Assembly (NCBI GenBank): GCA_002482705.1
Contig: DLGM01000087.1
Location: 262 to 8,023, forward strand
Direction: 5' to 3'
Source: Cyanobacteria bacterium UBA7694
Lineage (GTDB): Bacteria > Cyanobacteriota > Sericytochromatia > UBA7694
DNA length: 7,762 nucleotides
The notes under the pieces were generated by a model that made no database searches, was not told where the DNA came from, and saw only the letters and a list, made by a program, of their open reading frames with translations. Every line of letters begins with the position of its first letter. The first letter of the stretch is position 1. The position numbers and the translations under genes were made by a program. Shown piece by piece: positions 1 to 5,857 of the stretch.

Positions 1-2
1 AG

Positions 3-923
3 CCCTGGGTGTTCCAGGCGCGGCGGGCGGTTCAAGCGCAAAACTGGCCTCTGGCTTTGTTGTGCTGGGAACAGGCGGCTGCGGCGCAAGCATTTTTAGT
101 GGAAGCCTGGATGGGGCAAGCGGAGGCGCTGGCGCGATTGGGGCTCTGGGAGCGGCTACACACTCACCTGGAGAGCCTCGAACCTATCTTCGCGGTAAAT
201 GCGAGTTTTGCCCCAGCCTTGGTTTCTTTACGCCGTTATCAGGCTTTGAGGGCGTTGCACCAAGTACTCCAGAACCCATGTGACCGGGCCGCCTGTGTGC
301 CCCGACTGCTGGCATTCGGCCCTGAAAGCGAAGCTTATCCCCTGGGCGGAGCCTGGATTCAGGCCCCTGTGCCCGTGCGCTGGCAAAGCCTGACCCCCGA
401 GCCGCCGCCACCCTGTGCTGGCATTGTGTGGCAACCTGAGGCCCAGGAAGTGTGGGTACGCACTTATGGCGACCAAGAGCCACCTCCGGTCTTTCCGCAG
501 GTGGCCCCGGCTCTGATCGATATTGAAGGTTTGGGGGCTTGGACCTTGTTATGGGTGGGGGCAGAACCCCCGGGGGATTTACCCGCTTGGGAGCAGGCCT
601 TGGCCCAAATTCCGGATGCTGCCCTGGTGCTATTTTTTCCCGCTGGGATTCCGGTTTTGGAGGGCCTTGAAAGCGAAGATCGGGTACCAATCACGGTCTT
701 TGGGCCTTTGTCGATTGCTGAACAACGGGGGCTTTTGGCCCAAGTACAAGCAGTGGCGGGCCACCCCTACTGGCGCGCCTGGGCTGAGGCACTGGGGATT
801 GAGAGTGTCAGCTTGCCCCATGAATTGGGGCAGCCCCAGATGCCCCGTCAGACAACACCTGTGACTTCTTGGTCTGAGGTTGTATGGCGCTGGCGGGTTC
901 AGCGCTGGTGTCAGCAGGCTTAA
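3..923 (+). CDS. Unrecognised protein with an N-terminal TPR-like stretch, 5' end cut by the window edge
   Basis: I do not recognise this protein. The frame is open to the left edge of the window: the codons before the GTG at position 9 are sense codons, and no ribosome binding site can be seen, so the gene very likely starts outside. The visible N-terminal part (about residues 1-90 counted from the GTG) is Ala/Leu-rich helical sequence with the look of tetratricopeptide units, for example the NWPLALLCWEQA and AEALARLGLWERL stretches. The remaining 200 residues are rich in Pro and Trp, with alternating hydrophobic strands (WTLLWVGAEPP, AALVLFFPAG) that could form an alpha/beta domain; no catalytic motif is evident. 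No membrane segment is seen. Its TAA stop shares the four bases TTAA with the stop of the convergent regulator gene, and no terminator separates the two. The reading frame is confident; the function is unknown and the TPR assignment is inference. Confidence 0.75.
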   Translation, partial: PWVFQARRAVQAQNWPLALLCWEQAAAAQAFLVEAWMGQAEALARLGLWERLHTHLESLEPIFAVNASFAPALVSLRRYQALRALHQVLQNPCDRAACVPRLLAFGPESEAYPLGGAWIQAPVPVRWQSLTPEPPPPCAGIVWQPEAQEVWVRTYGDQEPPPVFPQVAPALIDIEGLGAWTLLWVGAEPPGDLPAWEQALAQIPDAALVLFFPAGIPVLEGLESEDRVPITVFGPLSIAEQRGLLAQVQAVAGHPYWRAWAEALGIESVSLPHELGQPQMPRQTTPVTSWSEVVWRWRVQRWCQQA

Positions 924-1330
924 AGGGGGCGTCCCACCGGGGTCTCGTCGCGACTTTCCTGTAAGAGCTGGTGACTGCGGGTAATGCACTCAGAACAAAT
1001 AAAGACCGAGGGGCGATCGCGCAGGCGTCCCATCACCAGGATTTCGACATCCTGTTCATTTTTGCCGCAAAAAGAGCAGGAGGGCTTGGGCATGCGGGCA
1101 ATATTCAGTAAACCTGCGTCTTCTTCTGGAACCACATCAAAGAGTTGATCCACCGTTACTTGCAGGACATCGCAGAGGCGCGAGAGAGTGCCAAAGGAAA
1201 TGCCCTTGGACTTGCCTGTTTCTAATTCGCTCAGGGCCTTTTGAGAGAGCCCGGTGAGGCGTGCTAATTCGGTTTGTTTGAGGTTACGTTTTTTACGAAT
1301 GCTGGAGAGATTACAGCTAATTGTACTCAT
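920..1330 (-). CDS. XRE-family HTH regulator fused to a ClpX-type Cys4 zinc-binding domain
   Basis: A 136-residue probable DNA-binding transcriptional regulator. Residues about 7-64 form a Cro/CI (XRE) helix-turn-helix: IRKKRNLKQTELARLTGLS, then the recognition helix with KALSELETGK, then the SFGTLSRLCDVLQVTVDQLF tail that is typical of the family. After a short linker, residues 85-115 carry C85-x2-C88-x23-C112-x2-C115 in a context (CSFCGK, then PSVFICSECI) that closely resembles the zinc-binding dimerisation domain at the N-terminus of the ClpX unfoldase. In ClpX that domain dimerises and binds adaptors and substrates; here no AAA+ module follows. The fusion suggests a regulator whose dimerisation or turnover involves zinc, or contact with ClpXP partners (inference). 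The ATG at 1330 is the first possible start, yet no Shine-Dalgarno sequence precedes it (the nearest AAGGA is over 20 bases away), so translation may be weak or non-canonical. A good promoter and an inverted repeat lie upstream, which fits autoregulation. Confidence 0.9.
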   Translation of the reverse strand: MSTISCNLSSIRKKRNLKQTELARLTGLSQKALSELETGKSKGISFGTLSRLCDVLQVTVDQLFDVVPEEDAGLLNIARMPKPSCSFCGKNEQDVEILVMGRLRDRPSVFICSECITRSHQLLQESRDETPVGRPL

Positions 1331-1378
1331 AGGGCGGCAGTGGCGACTGGGTTTCCTTTTAGAAATAGGGGGCCAATA

Positions 1379-1396
1379 TATTACTTATGGGTAATA
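1379..1396. promoter_or_regulatory. Perfect inverted repeat TATTAC-N6-GTAATA, candidate operator of the HTH regulator
   Basis: Two perfect 6-base arms separated by 6 bases (TTATGG on +) lie just downstream of the -10 box of the regulator's promoter, covering roughly the first 20 transcribed bases. XRE-family repressors bind such dyads as dimers, and many control their own gene, so this is a plausible autoregulatory operator. The dyad is seen directly; its role is inferred from position. Confidence 0.5.
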
Positions 1397-1405
1397 AATA
1401 ATTCT

Positions 1406-1433
1406 ATTATAGCGAATCTGTGGTATTAATCAA
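1406..1433 (-). promoter_or_regulatory. Sigma70-type promoter for the HTH regulator gene
   Basis: Read on the minus strand: -35 TTGATT (1433-1428), a 16-base spacer and a consensus -10 TATAAT (1411-1406). Transcription would start near 1399, giving a leader of about 70 bases before the ATG at 1330. The inverted repeat at 1379-1396 sits at the predicted transcription start. Confidence 0.7.
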
Positions 1434-1487
1434 CTTTGATCCGAGCTTGTTTTGGGGTGTAAGAGAGAGTATGAGCGATTAAAAATG

Positions 1488-1511
1488 AAAAAAGCCCGCA
1501 AAAGGCGGGCT
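1488..1511 (-). terminator. Rho-independent terminator of the lipoprotein gene
   Basis: On the minus strand, a 7-bp GC-rich stem (1511-1505 pairing with 1499-1493, AGCCCGC against GCGGGCT) with a 5-base loop is followed by a run of six T. It begins about 30 bases past the lipoprotein stop codon. It also insulates the regulator gene's promoter region from read-through. Confidence 0.9.
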
Positions 1512-1541
1512 ATCTAGTTAAAGGATAAAAAGAGCGTTGAA

Positions 1542-2192
1542 TTAGTTCAGGGCATTGACGTTCAGAGGACGAACACCGAGGTTTTCGGTCAGGTTAAAAC
1601 CTTGAACCGGGGCAATCACTCCGTGGAGCGCAATGCGGCTGTTAGGGGCAACAAAGGGCAGTTCGTTGACCACTCGGCCTTGGGTATCCACAATGCTGAG
1701 GCGGACACCGTTGATTTCAATCATGGCCCCGGAGCGGCTGGTGAGGTAGGTGCCTTTGAGCTCCATTTGCTGGCCGAGCATATCGCGGTAACCCACAGCG
1801 GTGGCCACTGAGAAGATCGGTTTGGCTGTGATCACCGGGTTCAGCTCAATGCGGCCATTGACTTCGACAAATTCTACCAGTTGGTCGCGTTGTACCCGTT
1901 GCATTAGCTGATTGTTTTGGCTCATACCGGGGTGCAGGGCCACGACATGGACGTTGATGCCCGGCAATACCTTGATTGTACGGGTACCGTAGGTGCTATG
2001 AAAGGCTTCAATGGCGGCGCGGGTGACGTTGGCCTTGAACTTGACTACCAGTTCTTGGGGAGCGGCTTGTTGCTGAATTTGGACGGGGGCGGGAGCCATG
2101 TAGGCGGTGGTAGGAAGGGCAGTGCGGCCACAAGCGGTGAGCAACATAGCAGCAGAGATGAGGGTGAGAGAGGAGAGAAGGGTACGTTTCAT
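1542..2192 (-). CDS. Lipoprotein with a subtilase-propeptide-like domain and a C-terminal beta domain
   Basis: A 216-residue envelope lipoprotein. The N-terminus is a lipoprotein signal: MKR, a hydrophobic core, then lipobox L18-T-A-C21, after which the mature chain would be anchored by Cys21. A low-complexity Ala/Pro/Gln linker (22-45) follows. Residues about 46-113 (ELVVKFK, then a helix ending in YGT, then VLPGINVHVVAL, then VEFVEVNG) match the pattern of the propeptide (Fervidolysin_N / inhibitor I9-like) of secreted subtilisin-type proteases. No Asp/His/Ser catalytic domain follows. Residues about 140-200 (GQQMELKGTYL, IEINGVRLSIVD, RIALHGVI) look like a small beta-barrel, perhaps OB-like. 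Propeptides act as folding chaperones and inhibitors, so a protease inhibitor or chaperone role is possible (inference). The ATG at 2192 is preceded by AAAGGA, 11 bases upstream. The gene stands alone, with its own promoter and terminator. Confidence 0.85.
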   Translation of the reverse strand: MKRTLLSSLTLISAAMLLTACGRTALPTTAYMAPAPVQIQQQAAPQELVVKFKANVTRAAIEAFHSTYGTRTIKVLPGINVHVVALHPGMSQNNQLMQRVQRDQLVEFVEVNGRIELNPVITAKPIFSVATAVGYRDMLGQQMELKGTYLTSRSGAMIEINGVRLSIVDTQGRVVNELPFVAPNSRIALHGVIAPVQGFNLTENLGVRPLNVNALN

Positions 2193-2250
2193 AGGGGAGG
2201 AAGTCCTTTAACTTAAATTTTTCTTAACTTTTAATTAACCTTACAGATTC

Positions 2251-2280
2251 ATTCTATACCCCCTTAGAAAATTATGTCAA
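2251..2280 (-). promoter_or_regulatory. Sigma70-type promoter for the lipoprotein gene
   Basis: On the minus strand, a consensus -35 TTGACA (2280-2275), an 18-base spacer and -10 TAGAAT (2256-2251, one mismatch to consensus). It lies about 60 bases upstream of the ATG at 2192 in an AT-rich gap. An overlapping TATAGA with a 16-base spacer is an alternative -10. Confidence 0.65.
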
Positions 2281-2344
2281 TATGGTTATCAAATATTTCT
2301 AAATAGAATTTTTATATACCATAGGTTATATTTGCTGAGCCCAT

Positions 2345-2372
2345 AAAAAAGAAGCGCAGCAAACTGCGCTTC
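2345..2372 (-). terminator. Rho-independent terminator after the CARF/isomerase operon
   Basis: On the minus strand, a perfect 9-bp stem (GAAGCGCAG at 2372-2364 against CTGCGCTTC at 2359-2351) with a 4-base loop is followed by six T. It lies about 40 bases past the isomerase stop codon and closes the two-gene transcript. Confidence 0.92.
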
Positions 2373-2410
2373 TGAAGGGGTAAAAACTGACCTTTTGCAG
2401 GCCGGAGTGC

Positions 2411-3169
2411 TTAGCGCTTTTTCAGGCGCTGCACCACTTGCTCTAGGGCAGCCCGAGCGGCTGGTGTCCACCAATGTTTCAGGGTGGCTTCAAACCCGGC
2501 AGGGTCAGGGCGCAGTTGTTCGAGCAACGGGCGGCGCAGATTGCGTTTGGTGCCCTGCCACGTGGCGGCATCGAGTTTTAAATAGTGGGCCAGGTGTTCG
2601 CTGGCGGCAGCTTCGAGGGTGTCGAGAGGCACCACTTGATCTACCAGCCCGGCCTGTAGGGCTTCGGTCGGGGTGAGCATTTTTCCGGCCATTAAAAACT
2701 GGTAAGCTTGGCGCTGCCCCACGGTCTGGGCATATAAATGGTAAATGCTTTCAGGCACAACAATGCCGACCGGCACTTCGTTGAGACCTATTTTATAATT
2801 GCCTTCGGCCATCAGGCGGGCGTCGCAGCAGAGAGCCAAGACACATCCCCCCGCCGGGCTGTGGCCACTGATGGCAGCCACAATCGGTTTGGGGCAGGCT
2901 GCCAGTTCGTAGATCAGGGCCGAAAATTCGCCCCAGAAAGCGGCCATTTCGGCTTCATCATAGGCATACAGAGCCAAGACATCAAGGCCTGCGGAAAAGA
3001 AGCCCGGTTTGCCAGTCAGCAGGGCTCCCTGAAGCTCAGGGCTGTCCTGAAGGTGTTGAATGGCGGCGCGCAGGTCGGTGACCATGGTGCGGTCAATGGG
3101 GTTGGCGGTGCCGCGATCGAGCTGAATGCGCAATACCGATGCTTGGGTGGTGAGAGCGAGAGTGGTCAT
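2411..3169 (-). CDS. Enoyl-CoA hydratase/isomerase family protein, likely delta3,delta2-enoyl-CoA isomerase (ECI1-like)
   Basis: A 252-residue crotonase-fold enzyme, normal length for the family, predicted cytoplasmic. The oxyanion-hole segments are present: FSAGLD (58-63) and HSPAGG (103-108). The sequence resembles mitochondrial ECI1 more than hydratases: it has IGLNE (127-131) followed by GIVVP. Glu131 aligns with the single catalytic acid of ECI1. The second acid of true hydratases, in their GGCELAM segment, is Val110 here, as expected of an isomerase that moves a 3-enoyl double bond to the 2-trans position in beta-oxidation of unsaturated fatty acids. The family comparison is from memory. 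The C-terminal helical tail ends in KKR. The ATG overlaps the stop of the upstream CARF gene (ATGA) and has AGGAG five bases before it, so it is translationally coupled to that gene, and a terminator follows. No thiolase or acyl-CoA dehydrogenase gene lies in the window. The true acyl substrate is unknown. Confidence 0.85.
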   Translation of the reverse strand: MTTLALTTQASVLRIQLDRGTANPIDRTMVTDLRAAIQHLQDSPELQGALLTGKPGFFSAGLDVLALYAYDEAEMAAFWGEFSALIYELAACPKPIVAAISGHSPAGGCVLALCCDARLMAEGNYKIGLNEVPVGIVVPESIYHLYAQTVGQRQAYQFLMAGKMLTPTEALQAGLVDQVVPLDTLEAAASEHLAHYLKLDAATWQGTKRNLRRPLLEQLRPDPAGFEATLKHWWTPAARAALEQVVQRLKKR

Positions 3170-4659
3170 GAGGTCTCCTGGGATGTGGTATAAGATAAAA
3201 ATTCGCGAATGCGGCCCACCAGCGTATCAAAGGCCAGGTCTTCGCGGCCAATGACCAGAATATTGTCTTTGCGGGTGCCGGTATCTACGGATAGCTCCTG
3301 TTGCAGGCGCTGTTGTTCGGTGCCATTGACGTAGGTGATGAGAATGTTTTTCAGGATTTCTTTGATATCATCGCCACCAATCTGGCGGGTGCGGTGAATG
3401 ACTTCAAAGCCTTTGTTTTTGCAGGGGGCTTTGCTGTCATAAGTGGTGCAGGAAACGCCGATCAGCTGGTAGCCAATCAGAGCGGCCACATCCATTTCAA
3501 AAAAGGTGCTCCAATCGCGCTTTTTGAGTTCGACCCCCATACACAGGTCGTTGCGCATCCCTAAGCCGCGCATGGCGGCGGCCATGGCCTGAAAGACGTA
3601 CATCTCGAGCCATTCGCCATCCAAAAAGCGGATCATGCGAAACAGGTTGACAAAGTCGGCATCACTTTCCGGGCGCAGGGTGCCCTTGGGCTGAAAAAAG
3701 GGAAAGGTCGGGCCAAAATAGCTCAGTAGCTCGCTGAAGGTATCGCTGGGATGAAAATAGGCGATTTGGCTGTAATAAGTGGGCAATTGCTCTTGAATAT
3801 TGTGCTTAAACTTCCGCTGGTATTTTTCGCGTTCAATATTGTAGATGTGGTGCATGACATTGCCCAGGTGCTCGCGCAGGTAACGCCAGCCGGTGCGGCT
3901 ACCGGGAGCACCCCAAAAGTCAAACAGGCGTTTTTCTTGCACCAAGCGTTTAAAACCTTCCAAGGGTTGCATGAGATCATCGGGGAGGGTTTCGCGGTAA
4001 GGGCGATAGAGCTCAAAGTCGTTGAGGCCGATAAAATCCTGGAAACTGACGCGCACCAGTTTGCGCAGATCTTCGCTGTGGATGGGGAGGCCGGTTTCGT
4101 CGTTAATGATCCGAAACAGGCGGCCATCAAGATAAGAAAAACTTTTGACCGGAATGGTGCTGCGCTCTAGGGTGCGGTAGGTATGGGTGACCATGACCTT
4201 GGTGCCGCCGGAGTAGTTGAGATGTACATGGCTGCCGTCAATGCGTAGCACCAGCTCGCCGATATCGGCCTGTACCTGTTGGGCATCGCTGATATCGCGA
4301 ATGGGGTGCAAATGGACCCGGATTGGGTATTCCCGTTCGAGGTGTTCCTGCAAGTTGCGGGCATGGTCTTTGGTGCTGTCTTGCAGCTCTTTTTTTTCCG
4401 AGTAGAGCAGCCAGACGGTTTCGAGGTGGCTGAACTCTTCGGCTCGGCTGAGAAAGTATTTGGCCACCACAAAAGGCGATAGGGGATTGGTGCCGACAAT
4501 CAGGACCAAATCGCTGAACTGGCGATCAACAATTTGGCCTAAGGCCGCAATGGGCAGGGCGTTGCTCAGATCAAAACCAGGGCTCATGATGCAGGGCTCC
4601 TCAAAGTCAGCATTGGGCAAGCGCAGCTCTGGCCAGTATAACATGCGGCTCTGAGCCAT
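3166..4659 (-). CDS. CARF-domain protein with a DUF1887/Card1-like PD-(D/E)XK domain, active site apparently degenerate
   Basis: A 497-residue protein if started at the ATG at 4659, which has AAAGG six bases upstream. A second candidate ATG at 4587 has GAGGAG nine bases upstream and would give 473 residues. Residues about 50-250 form a CARF Rossmann-like domain: first strand LVLIVGTNPLS (51-61), VWLLYSEKKE, and the signature NYSGGTKVM (148-156), which matches the ligand-loop motif of DUF1887/Card1 proteins. A middle helical region follows. The C-terminal part matches the Card1-type nuclease fold: GEWLEMYVF (348-356), FEMDVAAL with Asp390, and the RQIGG helix (425-429). The strand that normally reads IECKT is VSCTT (402-406) here, so the catalytic Glu and Lys are Ser403 and Thr405. 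Card1/Can2 relatives cut nucleic acid when cyclic tetra-adenylate binds CARF; this one may bind but not cut (inference). It is coupled to the isomerase gene. No Cas genes or array lie nearby. Confidence 0.8.
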   Translation of the reverse strand: MAQSRMLYWPELRLPNADFEEPCIMSPGFDLSNALPIAALGQIVDRQFSDLVLIVGTNPLSPFVVAKYFLSRAEEFSHLETVWLLYSEKKELQDSTKDHARNLQEHLEREYPIRVHLHPIRDISDAQQVQADIGELVLRIDGSHVHLNYSGGTKVMVTHTYRTLERSTIPVKSFSYLDGRLFRIINDETGLPIHSEDLRKLVRVSFQDFIGLNDFELYRPYRETLPDDLMQPLEGFKRLVQEKRLFDFWGAPGSRTGWRYLREHLGNVMHHIYNIEREKYQRKFKHNIQEQLPTYYSQIAYFHPSDTFSELLSYFGPTFPFFQPKGTLRPESDADFVNLFRMIRFLDGEWLEMYVFQAMAAAMRGLGMRNDLCMGVELKKRDWSTFFEMDVAALIGYQLIGVSCTTYDSKAPCKNKGFEVIHRTRQIGGDDIKEILKNILITYVNGTEQQRLQQELSVDTGTRKDNILVIGREDLAFDTLVGRIREFLSYTTSQETS

Positions 4660-4684
4660 TATTAGCCTTTGTCCGCCGCCCCGC

Positions 4685-4713
4685 TGAAGATTTTTGAGGA
4701 TTGATCGTATAAT
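4685..4713 (+). promoter_or_regulatory. Likely promoter of the secreted-protein gene
   Basis: A consensus -10 TATAAT (4708-4713) lies 56 bases before the ATG at 4770. The -35 region, 17 bases upstream (TGAAGA, 4685-4690), is a poor match, so the promoter may need an activator. The segment lies inside the leader of the divergent CARF gene, whose own promoter must overlap this space; I could not pick one out with confidence. Confidence 0.45.
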
Positions 4714-4722
4714 GTAATACTT

Positions 4723-4741
4723 CTTTGGGTATACCCCAAAG
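4723..4741. promoter_or_regulatory. Palindrome GGGTATACCC between the divergent CARF and secreted-protein genes
   Basis: A perfect 10-base palindrome (4727-4736) extends to CTTTGGG and AAAG arms with one bulged C, giving a 7-bp stem with a TATA loop. It lies between the predicted + promoter and the AGAGG/ATG of the secreted-protein gene, and upstream of the CARF gene. It could be an operator serving both genes or a leader hairpin. No matching regulator is identified. Confidence 0.35.
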
Positions 4742-4769
4742 GATCTATTCAGCTTACAGAGGTATTTTG

Positions 4770-5825
4770 ATGATGAAGAAGCGCCTAATGTCTGGTCTGG
4801 TTGTGGCAACGCTGTTCAGCACGCTTCCAGCCCAAGCAGCCCCTACTCTCCAAGCTTTGCTCAACGGTAAACCCGTCACGGCCGTTCCAGTCGACCAAAT
4901 TGCTGAGCTGACGGTGCGTTTTGATGGGGGAAAACCCTTACAGAGCCTGATTGGCAATAACTTTAATGGCATTCACCATGCCTTAGAACTCGTCAGCTCT
5001 TTTGCTCCGGCAGACAAAACCCCTGACATTCGCTTGGGCAAATACAAAGGAGGCGAGTTCATTACCTCTACCGGGGCAGCCCCAGGCTGGCCAAAAGAAA
5101 AACAAGTGACTGCTGAACTTTCCAGCCGGGCCATCAATCTTGATCTGTTTAATGTCGTGGCTGGCGATACCTTGATGTTGGGACTGTATTACAGCCGTTT
5201 GGCCAAAACGGGCAAAACCTTTTATAAAGATGGCGTCTGGCAAGACGAGACCAGATGGTATACCATTGAGCCTCTGCTCGGCAAAACCTCGCTTAAAGTG
5301 GGCCCTCCCTCTGCGGCCAACCAGGCGCCCGCCAATAGCCAACTCGAACCTTTGTATCTGAAAAAGGTCAATACCCATGCCTGGCGCTTTACCAATGCCA
5401 TTGATGGAGATACCACGATGGCCGAAATTTATGCCTATGAAATCATGCCCAAAGTGGACCAATTGGATGCCGCCAATGCCACCAGCCCAGAAGCGCTGAT
5501 GGCCCAAGCCATGGGGTTGGTACAGGCTGGGGTGGATGCAGACGCCAAACCCAGCTTTAAGGGTTCGGAAGTGAAAAGCATCAAGTTCACCAAGGGGCCG
5601 GTCTATAACTGGAACCGCTACAGCGGAAGCGAGTGGATCCATGCCAAATATGAGGCCGATTTAGAAGTGTATCTGCGCCGTCAGGTTGGCCTGATTGACA
5701 ACAATGCGACCTATCTGTGCAAAGGCATTGCTGTCAATGCCCGTAAGACCCTTGGTAGCGGTCAGTGGGAGTTTGTCATTGATTCGATCAGCGGCAATCT
5801 CAAAGCGGCCTGCACCAAGAAATAA
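4770..5825 (+). CDS. Secreted protein of unknown function
   Basis: A 351-residue exported protein that I do not recognise. The start is set by AGAGG seven bases before the first of two adjacent ATGs. The N-terminus is a classical Sec signal peptide: MMKKR, a hydrophobic core, and an AQA cleavage site near residue 23. The absence of a Cys there argues against a lipoprotein. The mature chain looks mostly beta (AELTVRF, DTLMLGLYYSRL, ARWYTIEPLL-like stretches), suggesting a periplasmic or extracellular sandwich domain up to about residue 180. A Pro/Ala/Asn-rich linker follows. The C-terminal part (about 255-351) has two Cys, 317 and 348, the only ones in the mature protein, which could form a disulfide after export. 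No enzyme motif or membrane anchor is evident. It is transcribed divergently from the CARF operon and convergently with the dehydrogenase gene, with a hairpin spanning the junction. Confidence 0.85.
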   Translation: MMKKRLMSGLVVATLFSTLPAQAAPTLQALLNGKPVTAVPVDQIAELTVRFDGGKPLQSLIGNNFNGIHHALELVSSFAPADKTPDIRLGKYKGGEFITSTGAAPGWPKEKQVTAELSSRAINLDLFNVVAGDTLMLGLYYSRLAKTGKTFYKDGVWQDETRWYTIEPLLGKTSLKVGPPSAANQAPANSQLEPLYLKKVNTHAWRFTNAIDGDTTMAEIYAYEIMPKVDQLDAANATSPEALMAQAMGLVQAGVDADAKPSFKGSEVKSIKFTKGPVYNWNRYSGSEWIHAKYEADLEVYLRRQVGLIDNNATYLCKGIAVNARKTLGSGQWEFVIDSISGNLKAACTKK

Positions 5826-5833
5826 CGGCGCTT

Positions 5834-5857
5834 GGGCCATCCGTTAATGGGTGGCCC
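5834..5857. terminator. Hairpin at the convergent gene junction, possible bidirectional terminator
   Basis: A 9-bp stem (GGGCCATCC at 5834-5842 with GGGTGGCCC at 5849-5857, one G-T wobble) encloses a 6-base loop, 9 bases after the secreted-protein stop and touching the dehydrogenase stop codon. Neither strand has a T run after it, so it may be a weak or factor-assisted terminator or an mRNA 3'-end stabiliser. Confidence 0.5.

Noticed and set aside
1013..1020. A GCGATCGC octamer (HIP1), a hint of a cyanobacterial genome
   Set aside because: I noticed only one full copy, inside a coding region; HIP1-rich genomes would show several in this length.
2314..2332. An imperfect AT-rich dyad around ATATACC/GGTTATAT
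   Set aside because: The arms are offset by one base in an AT-rich spacer and it lies between a terminator and a promoter with no obvious target; probably chance.
2289..2474. A short - strand frame across the terminator and the isomerase 3' end
   Set aside because: It runs through a strong rho-independent terminator and has no ribosome binding site or recognisable content.
4660..4809. An extra 50 residues upstream in the CARF reading frame
   Set aside because: The farther start has no clear ribosome binding site and would run over the divergent promoter and into the secreted-protein gene; the ATG at 4659 has a well-placed AAAGG.
4983..5642. A 219-codon open frame on - opposite the secreted-protein gene
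   Set aside because: No domain or credible ribosome binding site; the + strand frame has a signal peptide and a good start.
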